Of a DNA stretch of 45,823 nucleotides, positions 17,257 through 25,426 are shown piece after piece (position 1 is the stretch's first letter; every line of letters begins with the position of its first letter). The DNA lies in contig NZ_NEUE01000167.1 in the NCBI RefSeq assembly GCF_002910905.1, forward strand, positions 1 to 45,823. Reading direction: 5' to 3'. The notes below the pieces were generated by a model, which was given only the letters and a program-made list of their open reading frames with translations, was not told the origin of the DNA and made no database searches. This DNA is from Streptomyces sp. SM11. GTDB taxonomy: Bacteria; Actinomycetota; Actinomycetes; Streptomycetales; Streptomycetaceae. Position numbers and translations under genes: made by a program.

Positions 17257-18423
17257 ATGAGCACGTACCGCGACTTCGCACACCGCGGCTCCGCCCGCGC
17301 CACCGTCCTCAAGACCGTCGGCACCAAGGAACGCCGCTCGCACCTCACCGCCCCCCGGGTCCCCACGGTCGGGATCGACATCGGCGGCACCAAGGTGATG
17401 GCGGGCGTCGTCGACGCCGACGGCAACATCCTGGAGCAGCTCCGCACCGAGACGCCCGACAAGTCCAAGAGCCCCAAGGTCGTCGAGGACACCATCGTCG
17501 AACTCGTCCTGGACCTCTCCGACCGCCACGACGTCCACGCGGTGGGCATCGGCGCGGCGGGCTGGGTGGACGCCGACCGTTCGAAGGTCCTGTTCGCCCC
17601 GCACCTCGCCTGGCGCGACGAGCCCCTGCGCGACGCCATCGCCTCCCGCCTCGTCGTTCCCGTCATGGTCGACAACGACGCCAACACCGCGGCCTGGGCG
17701 GAATGGCGCTTCGGAGCGGGCCGCGGCGAGGACCACCTCGTCATGATCACCCTCGGTACGGGCATCGGCGGCGCGATCCTGGAGGACGGCCAGGTCAAGC
17801 GAGGCAAGTACGGGGTGGCCGGTGAGTTCGGCCACATGCAGGTCGTGCCCTCGGGCCACCGCTGCCCCTGCGGCAACCGCGGCTGCTGGGAGCAGTACAG
17901 CTCCGGCAACGCCCTGGTCCGCGAGGCCAGGGAGCTGGCCGCCGCCGACTCCCCGGTCGCGCACTATCTGCTGGACCGGGTGAAGGGGAACATCCCCGAC
18001 ATCACCGGGCCGCTCATCACCGAACTGGCCCGCGAGGGCGATGGGATGTGCATCGAGCTCCTCCAGGACATCGGCCAGTGGCTCGGCGTCGGCATCGCCA
18101 ACCTGGCCGCCGCGCTCGACCCGTCCTGCTTCGTCATCGGAGGCGGCGTCAGCGCCGCCGACGACCTCCTGATCGGCCCGGCCAGGGACGCCTTCAAGCG
18201 CCACCTCACCGGCCGCGGCTACCGTCCCGAGGCCCGGATCGTGAAGGCGCAGCTCGGCCCCGAGGCGGGTATGGTCGGCGCCGCGGACCTGGCCCGGCTG
18301 GTCGCCCGCCGGTTCCGCCGGGCCAACCGGCGGCGCGTCGAGCGGTACGAGAGGTACGCCCAGATCTACGACCAGGCGGCGAGCACCATCCGCAACACGC
18401 GGTCCACCCGTACCGCCGACTGA
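17257..18423 (+). CDS. ROK-family sugar kinase
   Basis: 388-aa cytoplasmic ROK kinase, probably phosphorylating the imported sugar or acting as a glucokinase-like enzyme. It has the phosphate motif VGIDIGGTKVMAG (about 38-50), VDNDANTAAWAEW, LGTGIGGA, and the ROK zinc site GHRCPCGNRGCWEQY (about 200-214). A 36-residue N-terminal extension (STYRDFAHRGSARATVLKTV) precedes the domain and is too short to be a repressor HTH. ATG at 17257 follows GCAGGGACG. It lies 133 bp after the ATPase, probably in the same transcript. Confidence 0.92.
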   Translation: MSTYRDFAHRGSARATVLKTVGTKERRSHLTAPRVPTVGIDIGGTKVMAGVVDADGNILEQLRTETPDKSKSPKVVEDTIVELVLDLSDRHDVHAVGIGAAGWVDADRSKVLFAPHLAWRDEPLRDAIASRLVVPVMVDNDANTAAWAEWRFGAGRGEDHLVMITLGTGIGGAILEDGQVKRGKYGVAGEFGHMQVVPSGHRCPCGNRGCWEQYSSGNALVREARELAAADSPVAHYLLDRVKGNIPDITGPLITELAREGDGMCIELLQDIGQWLGVGIANLAAALDPSCFVIGGGVSAADDLLIGPARDAFKRHLTGRGYRPEARIVKAQLGPEAGMVGAADLARLVARRFRRANRRRVERYERYAQIYDQAASTIRNTRSTRTAD

Positions 18424-18494
18424 ACCGCAGCCGCCCTCTTCGGCGTCGACCCTTCAGTACGCCGTCACCGCAGCACCTTAGGGACCACCTGATC

Positions 18495-19091
18495 ATGATC
18501 GCAGCCGAGCACCCCGCGGTGCCGCACCAGTCGGAGTCTCCGGGCGACGGCGAGGGCAAGCCACCCGAGGACCGGCGGCATGTGTTCAAACGGCGTTTCA
18601 TCACCGCGACGATCATCGTGCTGCTGATCGGTATCCCGGCTGGCTACCTGCTGATCTCGGCCGGTCAGAGCCGCCGCTCGGGCCAGGACAAGGAGGCCGA
18701 GGCTGCCGCCCAGGGCCTCCGCGAGGGCTGGCCCTCCAAGATGCAGCGCCGGATCTTCGAGATCCCGATCCCCGGCAACGGGCAGGGCGTCCAGTACTAC
18801 GAGACGAACAACTGGAAAGCCAGCCGGATGTACGCGAAGTTCCGGACGACCTCCGCCGGTCTCGACCGCTTCCTGACCGGAGTGGGCACGGGACGCGCGG
18901 CGCTGAAGCCGGACACGATCGACATCAGCTCCCGGGACATCAAGATCGCCGGCTGGTTCTTCGGCCCGGGCGAGGACTGGGCCAGCACCACGCACAGCAA
19001 CAAGAAGCCGCGCCCCACCCAGAACATCACGGTCAACATGACCGACCCGGCCAGCCCGGTGGTGTACGTGGTCTCGGCGGCGACCCCTTGA
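18495..19091 (+). CDS. Membrane-anchored hypothetical protein
   Basis: 198-aa protein with a charged N-terminus, one transmembrane segment (FITATIIVLLIGIPAGYLLISAG, about 35-58) and an extracytoplasmic domain of about 135 residues rich in polar and aromatic residues (YETNNWKASRMYAKFRTT, AGWFFGPGEDWASTTH). I do not recognise the family. It follows the ROK kinase by 71 bp and may be part of the same unit. ATG at 18495 was chosen as the first in-frame start. Confidence 0.75.
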   Translation: MIAAEHPAVPHQSESPGDGEGKPPEDRRHVFKRRFITATIIVLLIGIPAGYLLISAGQSRRSGQDKEAEAAAQGLREGWPSKMQRRIFEIPIPGNGQGVQYYETNNWKASRMYAKFRTTSAGLDRFLTGVGTGRAALKPDTIDISSRDIKIAGWFFGPGEDWASTTHSNKKPRPTQNITVNMTDPASPVVYVVSAATP

Positions 19092-19113
19092 CGCCCCGCC
19101 GTCCGGCGGGCGT
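19091..19113 (+). terminator. Hairpin after the sugar locus
   Basis: ACGCCCCGCC-GTCC-GGCGGGCGT forms a GC-rich stem with one bulged base immediately at the stop codon of the preceding gene. Confidence 0.5.
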
Positions 19114-19208
19114 ACCGGGACGCGCGGACCGCCGGTAGCCGAGAACCGGCCGCGCGCCCCCGGCTCGTCTCGAAGACAACCTGCGAGGAAGTGTTCCGGG
19201 AGGCGATG

Positions 19209-19682
19209 ATGATCGCTATGCCGGAAGTTCTGGAGATCCTCGCCCTCGCCTGTACCGGTCTGTACGCCGGATACATGCTCGCCTTCCTGTCGGGCGTCAT
19301 GCCCGCCCTCAAGGAGGTGGACGACGCGTCGTTCACCCTGATCATGCGGACGGTGAACCGGAAGGTTCCCGGTCCGCTCTTCCTCGTTCTCTTCCTCGGG
19401 TCGCTCGCCTTCCCCGTGGCCTCGTTCTTCGTCGAGCCGGACGGGCGGGCGGGCGGCGACACGGCCCTGGTGGGCGTCGCAGCCGTCTGTGCGCTGGTGG
19501 GCCACCTCGTCACCTCGGGTGGCAATGTCCCGCTGAACAACGCCCTGGAGGCGTCGAAGGGGCGGGGCGACGAGCGGAGCGCCCGTACGGCGTTCGAGGG
19601 CCGGTGGAACGCTCTGCACGCCCTGCGCACGCTGCTGGCCGCCGCCGCATTCGTCCTGGTCGCCGTGGCCGTCACCGGCTGA
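19209..19682 (+). CDS. DUF1772 (anthrone-oxygenase-like) membrane protein
   Basis: 157-aa membrane protein with four hydrophobic helices and the DUF1772 pattern: GLYAGYMLAFLSGVMPAL in helix 1, GGNVPLNNALE in the loop before the last helix and FEGRWNALHALRTLLA. Some members are anthrone oxygenases in aromatic polyketide pathways, but most are uncharacterised. ATG at 19209 is placed 5 nt after GGGAGG; ATG at 19206 or 19218 is also in frame. It is the first of three paralogues in this window (also 21474 and 44337). Confidence 0.8.
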   Translation: MIAMPEVLEILALACTGLYAGYMLAFLSGVMPALKEVDDASFTLIMRTVNRKVPGPLFLVLFLGSLAFPVASFFVEPDGRAGGDTALVGVAAVCALVGHLVTSGGNVPLNNALEASKGRGDERSARTAFEGRWNALHALRTLLAAAAFVLVAVAVTG

Positions 19683-19809
19683 GGCGGTGCCCCGGTTCCG
19701 TGGGCGCGGGTCCGTACCTACGCGAAGCGCCGCCGGGATGAGACGATGGCGAATGAAAATGAGTCTGTGAGCTATTCAACGTCTGCGTTCCGGAGACTTT
19801 AATGAAGTC

Positions 19810-20637
19810 ATGAGCACTCACGGACAGAACACGCCGCCCATCCTCGTCATCGGCGGCACCGGCAAGACCGGACGGCGCGTCGTGGAGCGACTGGAGACGC
19901 TGGGCCGCCCGGCCCGCGTCGGCTCGCGCTCCGGCGAGATCCCCTTCGTCTGGGAGGACGAGAACACCTGGGAGGCCGCTCTCGACGGAGTCTCCGCGGC
20001 CTACGTCACGTACTACCCGGACCTGGCGTTCCCCGGCGCCAGGGAGGCCGTCGGGCGGTTCGCCGCCGTCGCGGTGGCGCGGGGCGTCAAGCGCCTCGTG
20101 CTGCTCTCCGGCCGGGGCGAGGAAGGGGCGGTCGCCAGCGAGGACGCCCTCAAGGCCTCGGGTTGCGACTGGACCGTCGTCCGCTGCAACTGGTTCAACC
20201 AGAACTTCAGCGAGAGCTTCTTCCTCGACCCGGTCCTCTCCGGCGAGCTGGCGCTGCCGACCGGTGACGCCGTCGAGCCCTTCGTGGACGCCGACGACAT
20301 CGCCGACGTCGTGGTCGCCGCACTCACCGACGACCGCCACATCGGCAAGACGTACGAGCTGTCCGGACCGCGGCTGCTGAGCTTCCACGACGTGGCGCGC
20401 GAGTTGTCGGCCGCCACCGGCCGGACCGTCACCTACATCCCGGTCGGCGTCGACGACTACCGTGCGGCGCTCCGGGAGCTGGGCGAGCCGGAGGAGTTCG
20501 CCGATCTCTTCACGCTGATCGTCGACGGCCGCAACGCCAGCATCGTGCACGGCGTCCGCGAAGCGCTCGGGCGGGAGCCCAAGGACTTCGCGGACTACGC
20601 CAAGGGGGCGGCGGCAGGCGGGGCCTGGAACGCCTGA
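19810..20637 (+). CDS. NmrA-like NAD(P)-binding protein
   Basis: 275-aa atypical SDR of the NmrA type. The N-terminal Rossmann motif is ILVIGGTGKTGRRV (about 14-27). Later segments are VKRLVLLSGRGEEG, WTVVRCNWFNQNF, and the DDIADVVVAALTDD and YELSGPRLLSFHDVA segments typical of NmrA/HSCARG proteins. These bind NAD(P) and often act as redox sensors or reductases. The upstream 70 bp (19740-19809) are unusually A/T-rich and likely hold its promoter. ATG at 19810. Confidence 0.88.
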   Translation: MSTHGQNTPPILVIGGTGKTGRRVVERLETLGRPARVGSRSGEIPFVWEDENTWEAALDGVSAAYVTYYPDLAFPGAREAVGRFAAVAVARGVKRLVLLSGRGEEGAVASEDALKASGCDWTVVRCNWFNQNFSESFFLDPVLSGELALPTGDAVEPFVDADDIADVVVAALTDDRHIGKTYELSGPRLLSFHDVARELSAATGRTVTYIPVGVDDYRAALRELGEPEEFADLFTLIVDGRNASIVHGVREALGREPKDFADYAKGAAAGGAWNA

Positions 20638-20657
20638 CCGCTCCTGTTCCGAGCAGC

Positions 20658-20695
20658 GGTGGTCCGCCGGCCGGGGAGCCGGTCGGCGGACCACC
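20658..20695 (+). terminator. Terminator hairpin
   Basis: Perfect 12-bp arms GGTGGTCCGCCG (20658-20669) and CGGCGGACCACC (20684-20695) follow the NmrA-like gene. Confidence 0.8.
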
Positions 20696-20778
20696 CTGTC
20701 GACCGTGTGTCGCCACATACCGACAAGTCGGGGGTCCGGCAGCGCAGCGCCGGAACGCCCGGAGAAAAGAGGGACGCG

Positions 20779-21414
20779 ATGGACGGGCCGGCGTGGGAGG
20801 GCAGAGGTGTGGGCGCGCTGCCCCGCCACCTCCGCGGATTCGCGCAGACGCATCTCGCGCTGCGACGTGACTCCCGCCGACTGGTAGCCGCGGTGCCGCT
20901 GTTGACATCGGCCGGAGTGCCCGCGGTCGCGGAGTGGTGGCGGCAGTTCCGCGCCATCGTCGACTGGCACCACCGTACCGAGGACGAGATCCTCTGGCCG
21001 GGCCTGATCGAGCACGCGCCCGAGATCGCCGCCGGATCGCACCGCATGGTCCAGGACCACGTGGCACTCGACGACTCCATGCTCCGGGTGGCCCGGGCCC
21101 TGGAGACGGGCCGGGCCGAGGCACTGGACGGCCCCGCCGGCATGTTCGACTCCGTACTCCACCAACACCTGCACGAGGAGGAGGAGCTGACGTTCCCGGT
21201 CTTCGCCCGGGTGCCGCCGGACGTCTTCACCGCTCTGGAACGTCGGGTCCTGGCCGCAGCCCCCTTCGGCGTCAAGCGGATCCTGCCGCCCTGGCTGCTG
21301 GACGGACTCCCCGACCCGGACGGAGTGATACCGGGACCGGTGCGGCTGATCGGCCGCACGCTGCTCCTGAAGCGCTACCGCCGCTCCGTGACAGGACTGC
21401 TGGAACCCACCTGA
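20779..21414 (+). CDS. Hemerythrin-like domain protein
   Basis: 211-aa helical protein with the spaced His/Glu pattern of HHE domains: HLALRRDSRR, VDWHHRTEDEILWP (His64/65, Glu68), HRMVQDHVALDD, and HQHLHEEEELTFPVF. This pattern can bind a non-heme di-iron centre, with roles in oxygen, NO or iron handling in the family. A C-terminal tail of about 50 residues is basic and hydrophobic. ATG at 20779 with ribosome site GGAGAAAAGAGGG. It is followed 59 bp later by a DUF1772 gene. Confidence 0.85.
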   Translation: MDGPAWEGRGVGALPRHLRGFAQTHLALRRDSRRLVAAVPLLTSAGVPAVAEWWRQFRAIVDWHHRTEDEILWPGLIEHAPEIAAGSHRMVQDHVALDDSMLRVARALETGRAEALDGPAGMFDSVLHQHLHEEEELTFPVFARVPPDVFTALERRVLAAAPFGVKRILPPWLLDGLPDPDGVIPGPVRLIGRTLLLKRYRRSVTGLLEPT

Positions 21415-21473
21415 GCCGGACCCGCGTCCGCCGGAGCCGGCGGCCCGTACCACCGAACGAGCGGAGAGACACC

Positions 21474-21986
21474 ATGAGCCCAGCCTCCTCCCGTCCCGAA
21501 CCCGCCCTCCTCGCCGCGACCGTCGGCACCGGTCTGATGGCCGGGCTGTACCTCGCCTTCGACATCGGTGTGATGCCCGCGCTGGCGCGCCGCGACGACG
21601 AGGGGTTCGTCAGCGCGATGCGCCGGGCCAACGACGCCCTCGACGACAGCGCCTCCTTCGGGGCCCTCTTCCTCGGGGTGTTCGTGGCCACCGGGGTCGC
21701 CGCCCGTCGGCTCCGCCACGCCGAGCAGGGCGAAGCCGCCCGGCGGGCCAGGGCCGCCGCGGTGCTCTACGGGCTCAGCGTCGCGGTGACCATCGGCGTC
21801 AGCCTGCCGCTGAACCGCCGGCTCCGGAACGCTCCCGTGGCACCGTCGGCGGCGGTGCGGGCCGCCCGGACCGCCTACGAGCGGCCGTGGCGGACTGCCA
21901 ACGCCGTCCGTACGGCCGCCTGCCTGGGGGCCCTCGCGCTGCTCGGTGACGCGGCCAGGCGGCGGGTGGCCGCCCGGACACGGTGA
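21474..21986 (+). CDS. DUF1772 membrane protein, second copy
   Basis: 170-aa four-helix protein with the family motifs GTGLMAGLYLAFDIGVMPALA, a central pair of helices, SLPLNRRLRN and RTAYERPWRTANAVRT. It is closer in its first helix to the copy at 44337 (TGLMAGLFFAYDISVMPGLA) than to the one at 19209. ATG at 21474 follows GCGGAGAG. It sits 160 bp before the AraC regulator; DUF1772 genes next to AraC/NmrA genes suggest a common regulon, which is inference. Confidence 0.82.
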   Translation: MSPASSRPEPALLAATVGTGLMAGLYLAFDIGVMPALARRDDEGFVSAMRRANDALDDSASFGALFLGVFVATGVAARRLRHAEQGEAARRARAAAVLYGLSVAVTIGVSLPLNRRLRNAPVAPSAAVRAARTAYERPWRTANAVRTAACLGALALLGDAARRRVAARTR

Positions 21987-22145
21987 TGGGGAGGTGTCGA
22001 GCGGAGAATCGGGAACCGCCGCCGGCTCCGGACCGTTGGCAGGAGGACCCGGACAGGGCGACCGGCCTCCCGGGACCGGTCCGTGCGGTGGCCGGCGCTT
22101 CCCACGAGGGCGGCGGCCGGAGCCGGGCCGACTCGCGGGACCACG

Positions 22146-23165
22146 ATGGCGAAACGGTATGAGGTGACTGTGGTGGATGCGTTCAGCGGCCTGCTGGGAA
22201 GTCCCAAGGCCCGGGGAGCATTTCTGCTCAAATCCGTGTTCAACCCCCCGTGGGGCCTGCGCGTCGAGGACCGCGCGCCGCTGTCGCTCGTCACCCTGCT
22301 GCACGGGTCGGCGTGGGTGCTCCGCGAAGGCGGCGAACCGGTCAAGCTGGCCGCCGGGGATGTCGCCGTCCTGCGCGGCCCCGAGCCGTACACCCTCGTC
22401 GACGACCCGGCCACGTCGCCCGGCGTCACGGTCGCCCCCGAGCAGAGGTGCAGCACCGCCGACGGCGAGGACGTCACGGAGACGATGTCGCTGGGCGTGC
22501 GAACCTGGGGCGAGCCGCACCGCTCCGGCTCCACGGTGATGCTGAGCGGCACCTACCAGGCGCCCAACGAGGTGGGCCGCCGGCTGCTGGCCAGTCTGCC
22601 CGCCCTGCTGGTGCAGCCCGCGTCGGCCGCCCGGACGCCACTGATCGGCATGCTGGCGGCCGAGATGGACCAGGAGGACGTCGGCCAGGAGGTGGTCCTG
22701 GACCGGCTGCTGGATCTGCTGCTGATCAATGTGCTGCGCTCCTGGCTGGTCGAGCCCGGCACGGGGGCGCCGCTCTGGTTCCGCGCCCAGAGCGACCCCG
22801 TGGTCGGCCGGGCGCTGATGCTGCTGCACGACCGGCCGAGCGAACCGTGGACGGTCGCCTCGCTCGCCTTCGCCGTCGAGGTCTCCCGGGCCAAGCTGGC
22901 ACGTCACTTCACCGAGCTGGTCGGCGAGCCGCCGATGTCCTACCTGACCGGGTGGCGGCTCACACTCGCCTCCGACCTGCTGCGCGACCCGGATCTCTCG
23001 GTCGCCAGGATCGCCGAACAGGTGGGGTACTCGGGGCCGTTCGCGCTGAGCGCCGCGTTCAAACGCGAACGCGGCGTCAGCCCGCAGGAGTACCGCCGGG
23101 GCAAGCGGTCGGAGGGAGCCCTGGCCACCGGGTCCGACGGCCGGACCGTGCTGCTCAGACGCTGA
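22146..23165 (+). CDS. AraC-family transcriptional regulator
   Basis: 339-aa regulator. The N-terminal cupin sensor (VDAFSGLLGSPKARGAFLLKS, PWGLRVEDRAPLSLVTLLHG, KLAAGDVAVLRGPEPYTL) belongs to the AraC cupin_6 type. The C-terminal double helix-turn-helix (WTVASLAFAVEVSRAKLARHF, LSVARIAEQVGYSGPFALSAAFK, GVSPQEYRR) is complete. ATG at 22146; GTG at 22164 is an alternative. Its 3' end overlaps the convergent phosphopantetheinyl transferase gene by 11 bp. It may regulate the DUF1772/NmrA neighbours or the biosynthetic arm to its right. Confidence 0.92.
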   Translation: MAKRYEVTVVDAFSGLLGSPKARGAFLLKSVFNPPWGLRVEDRAPLSLVTLLHGSAWVLREGGEPVKLAAGDVAVLRGPEPYTLVDDPATSPGVTVAPEQRCSTADGEDVTETMSLGVRTWGEPHRSGSTVMLSGTYQAPNEVGRRLLASLPALLVQPASAARTPLIGMLAAEMDQEDVGQEVVLDRLLDLLLINVLRSWLVEPGTGAPLWFRAQSDPVVGRALMLLHDRPSEPWTVASLAFAVEVSRAKLARHFTELVGEPPMSYLTGWRLTLASDLLRDPDLSVARIAEQVGYSGPFALSAAFKRERGVSPQEYRRGKRSEGALATGSDGRTVLLRR

Positions 23166-23922
23166 GGCGCACCGCCGGCCGGGGCAGCCCCGGACTCCGA
23201 GTACCGGCGCCCGGCACGGCCACGGCCGTGAGCAGCAGTCCGTCCCCGACATACCAGCGGCCGGTGTACGGGTACGCGCCTCGCGCCCGATGCGGTACGC
23301 CGCCTCCGGCGGTGGTCGCGCGCGCGTCCACGGGGCGCCGACGGGCCGGGGGCGGTTGCGTGCGCTCCGGACGTACCGAGGCGGTGAACAGGCCGTCGGT
23401 GGTGAACGCCACCTCGATGGCTCGGGTCCCGATCCAGCGGGCCGTTGCCGGGTGCCAGGCCTTGTAGACCGACTCCTTCGCGCTGAACAGCAGCCGGTCC
23501 CAGGGGACGTCGGGACGGATACCGGACAGCTCCGCCACCCCGCGCCGTTCCGGCCCCGTCGCCACGAGGTCCAGCACGCCGGGAGACAGCGGCAGGGCCC
23601 GTTCGGCGTCCACACCGAGCGCCGCCCACACCCCGGTGCGCGCCGCCACCGCACCCCGGTAGCCGGCACAGTGCGTGATGCTCCCGACGACACCGGACGG
23701 CCACACCGGGCCGCCCTCCGCGGTGCGCAGCAACGGTACGTACGGCAGGGAGAGTTGGTCCAGGCAGCGGTGGGCGCAGGACCGCGCGGCGGCGAACCGG
23801 CGGACGGTCGCCTCGGGTCGTCCGCGCAGCAGCGCCAGCTCCCGGGGGTCGGGCAGGTGGGGCAGCACGTCGTCGAACGCCTCCGCCCGCGCGACCCCCT
23901 CCGGGACGACCCGTTCGATCAC
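23155..23922 (-). CDS. 4'-phosphopantetheinyl transferase (Sfp/EntD type)
   Basis: 255-aa PPTase that would convert apo carrier proteins (ACP at 29582, PCP at 37882) to the holo form using CoA. Motifs are GSITHCAGYRGA (CoA contact), GVDAE (about 102-106, Mg-binding Asp) and LLFSAKESVYKAW (about 146-158, second acidic site and catalytic Lys). This is the EntD-like subgroup by the FSAKESVYK form. The start is GTG at 23922. The gene overlaps the convergent AraC gene by 11 bp and follows the alpha/beta hydrolase on the same strand. Confidence 0.93.
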   Translation of the reverse strand: MIERVVPEGVARAEAFDDVLPHLPDPRELALLRGRPEATVRRFAAARSCAHRCLDQLSLPYVPLLRTAEGGPVWPSGVVGSITHCAGYRGAVAARTGVWAALGVDAERALPLSPGVLDLVATGPERRGVAELSGIRPDVPWDRLLFSAKESVYKAWHPATARWIGTRAIEVAFTTDGLFTASVRPERTQPPPARRRPVDARATTAGGGVPHRARGAYPYTGRWYVGDGLLLTAVAVPGAGTRSPGLPRPAVRLSV

Positions 23923-23980
23923 GGCCGGAGATCCGCCCGGAGCGCACCGAGGACGCCCGGGCGGTGCGTCGCGGCGCCGG

Positions 23981-24862
23981 TCACCGGGAGCCCGCCCGCT
24001 TCACGGCCTCGTCGCTCAAGAGCTGTCCGGCGGTCTCCCCGCAGACTCGGAGGACCGCCGCGACCACCTCGTCCGGACGCTCCAGCGGCAGAACGTGTCC
24101 GGCGCCGGGCAGGGGGATGAACGTGGCGTCCGGCAGCGCGGACGCCAGCTCCCGGCCCAGCTCGGGCCGGATGACCTTGTCCTTCTCTCCGGCCAGCACG
24201 GCGGCCGGGACCCGCACGGAGGCCAGCGCCGCCCGTAGGTCCATGCCCCGGGACGACCGGAAGCAGGCGGCCCGCACCGGTGGCGCGGTCCCGGCGAACA
24301 CCTGGCGGTTCACCTCGCGGAGGCGTGGGTCCAGTGCCGTACCCGTCATCCGGCCGAGCAGGAGCCGCCCGAGCGCGGGCCGCCGCAGCGCCCAGGAGAA
24401 CAGCGGGGCCTCCATCATCGAGGCTTCCTTCTCCGGCGTGTCCTGGTCGTGCGCGGCCGAGGCGACCAGCACCAGCCCCACCGGGCCGGCGCCCGGCCCG
24501 GAGGCGGCCGCCAGCGACAGCGCCGCGAACCCGCCCCCGGAGTGGCCGACGATGATCGGCGCACCACCGGCGTAATCGACGACACTCGCCAGGTCGGCGG
24601 TCATCGCCTCGGCGCTGATACCGAAGGAGCCCGCGGTCGAGGCGCCGTGACCGCGCAGATCGTGGAGGACGACCGGGAAGCCACGGCGCAGCAGCCGGTC
24701 GGTGACCGGGCTCCAGACCCGGCGGCTGCCGCCCCAGCCGTGCGTCAGCACGACCGGGGGCCGCCGCTCGGTGTCGTGTTCCAGCGGGGTCAGTACGGAG
24801 AGCGCGAGCCGCCCGCCGTCCTCGGTGGTGAGGAAGACCTCACCGGCGGCGGGCGCGGTCAC
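23981..24862 (-). CDS. Alpha/beta hydrolase
   Basis: 293-aa serine hydrolase. It has the oxyanion segment LTHGWGGSRRVW (about 39-50), HDLRGHGAST, nucleophile motif GHSGGG with Ser108, acidic context AGEKDKVI and catalytic His in GAGHVLPLERPDEV. There is no signal peptide. GTG at 24862 overlaps the stop of the SRPBCC gene (GTGA), so the two are translationally coupled and probably act on the same intermediate. It could be an esterase, a thioesterase-like release enzyme or a C-C hydrolase; the substrate is unknown. Confidence 0.88.
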   Translation of the reverse strand: MTAPAAGEVFLTTEDGGRLALSVLTPLEHDTERRPPVVLTHGWGGSRRVWSPVTDRLLRRGFPVVLHDLRGHGASTAGSFGISAEAMTADLASVVDYAGGAPIIVGHSGGGFAALSLAAASGPGAGPVGLVLVASAAHDQDTPEKEASMMEAPLFSWALRRPALGRLLLGRMTGTALDPRLREVNRQVFAGTAPPVRAACFRSSRGMDLRAALASVRVPAAVLAGEKDKVIRPELGRELASALPDATFIPLPGAGHVLPLERPDEVVAAVLRVCGETAGQLLSDEAVKRAGSR

Positions 24863-25359
24863 CGTGTCCTCCCGGCGGCCGGAGCGGCGGACGGGGTGGT
24901 GGCGAGCAGCTGGTTGAGCCTGCCGAACGCCGCGCGGGTGGCGCGGGTGTGCATCGCTCCGACGTCCACCAGGTTGGCGAGGAGGGCGAGTTGGCCCTGC
25001 GGACTGGCGCGGAAGGACATCACGAGCCGGGTGCCGCCGTCCCCCAGCGGGGTGAGCGTGAACTCCGCGGTGCCGCGGAACGCCCCGTCCACGTATTCCA
25101 ACGCCAGCCGCTCCGCCCGTTGCACGACGGTGGTGCGGGCGGTGAACCGGAGCTTCTTGCCGCCCTTGTCGACGCCCTTGGTGTGGACGGTGACCCGGGT
25201 CAGCGCGCCGACCCGGTCGGGGGCGCCGTCCACCGGTTCGAAGGTGTTGTCGGGCACCCACCACCGCGCCTCGCCCGCGAGTTCGCCCAGCAGGGCCTCC
25301 CAGACGGCGTCAGGACCGGCGGCGAGCAAGGCCTCGTCGACGAGCTCGTACTTCTTCAC
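24859..25359 (-). CDS. SRPBCC-family protein (polyketide cyclase/START-like)
   Basis: 166-aa protein with the SRPBCC pattern: a start MKKYELVDEALLAAGPDAVWEAL, a central strand run ERLALEYVDGAFRGTAEFTL, GTRLVMSFRASPQGQ, and a long C-terminal helix. Members bind hydrophobic ligands; some are aromatase/cyclases in polyketide pathways. The start is GTG at 25359 behind a very strong ribosome site (AGGAGGAGG), the best in this arm. It is coupled to the downstream hydrolase by a GTGA overlap. Confidence 0.78.
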   Translation of the reverse strand: MKKYELVDEALLAAGPDAVWEALLGELAGEARWWVPDNTFEPVDGAPDRVGALTRVTVHTKGVDKGGKKLRFTARTTVVQRAERLALEYVDGAFRGTAEFTLTPLGDGGTRLVMSFRASPQGQLALLANLVDVGAMHTRATRAAFGRLNQLLATTPSAAPAAGRTR

Positions 25360-25388
25360 TGCTCCTCCTCCTGCGGGGTGAACGGGAA

Positions 25389-25412
25389 GGGCCGCTCCCG
25401 CGGGAGCGGCCC
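25389..25412 (-). terminator. Perfect 24-bp palindrome between FAD oxidase and SRPBCC genes
   Basis: GGGCCGCTCCCG at 25389-25400 is directly followed by its reverse complement, CGGGAGCGGCCC. On the minus strand it follows the FAD oxidase stop and precedes the SRPBCC ribosome site, so it is a terminator or attenuator. Confidence 0.7.
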
Positions 25413-25426
25413 GGGGCCCTGCTCGG

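Noticed and set aside
24862..25264. Long upstream extension of the 23981 hydrolase
   Set aside because: It is out-of-frame reading of the SRPBCC gene; the GTGA overlap at 24862 gives a natural start.
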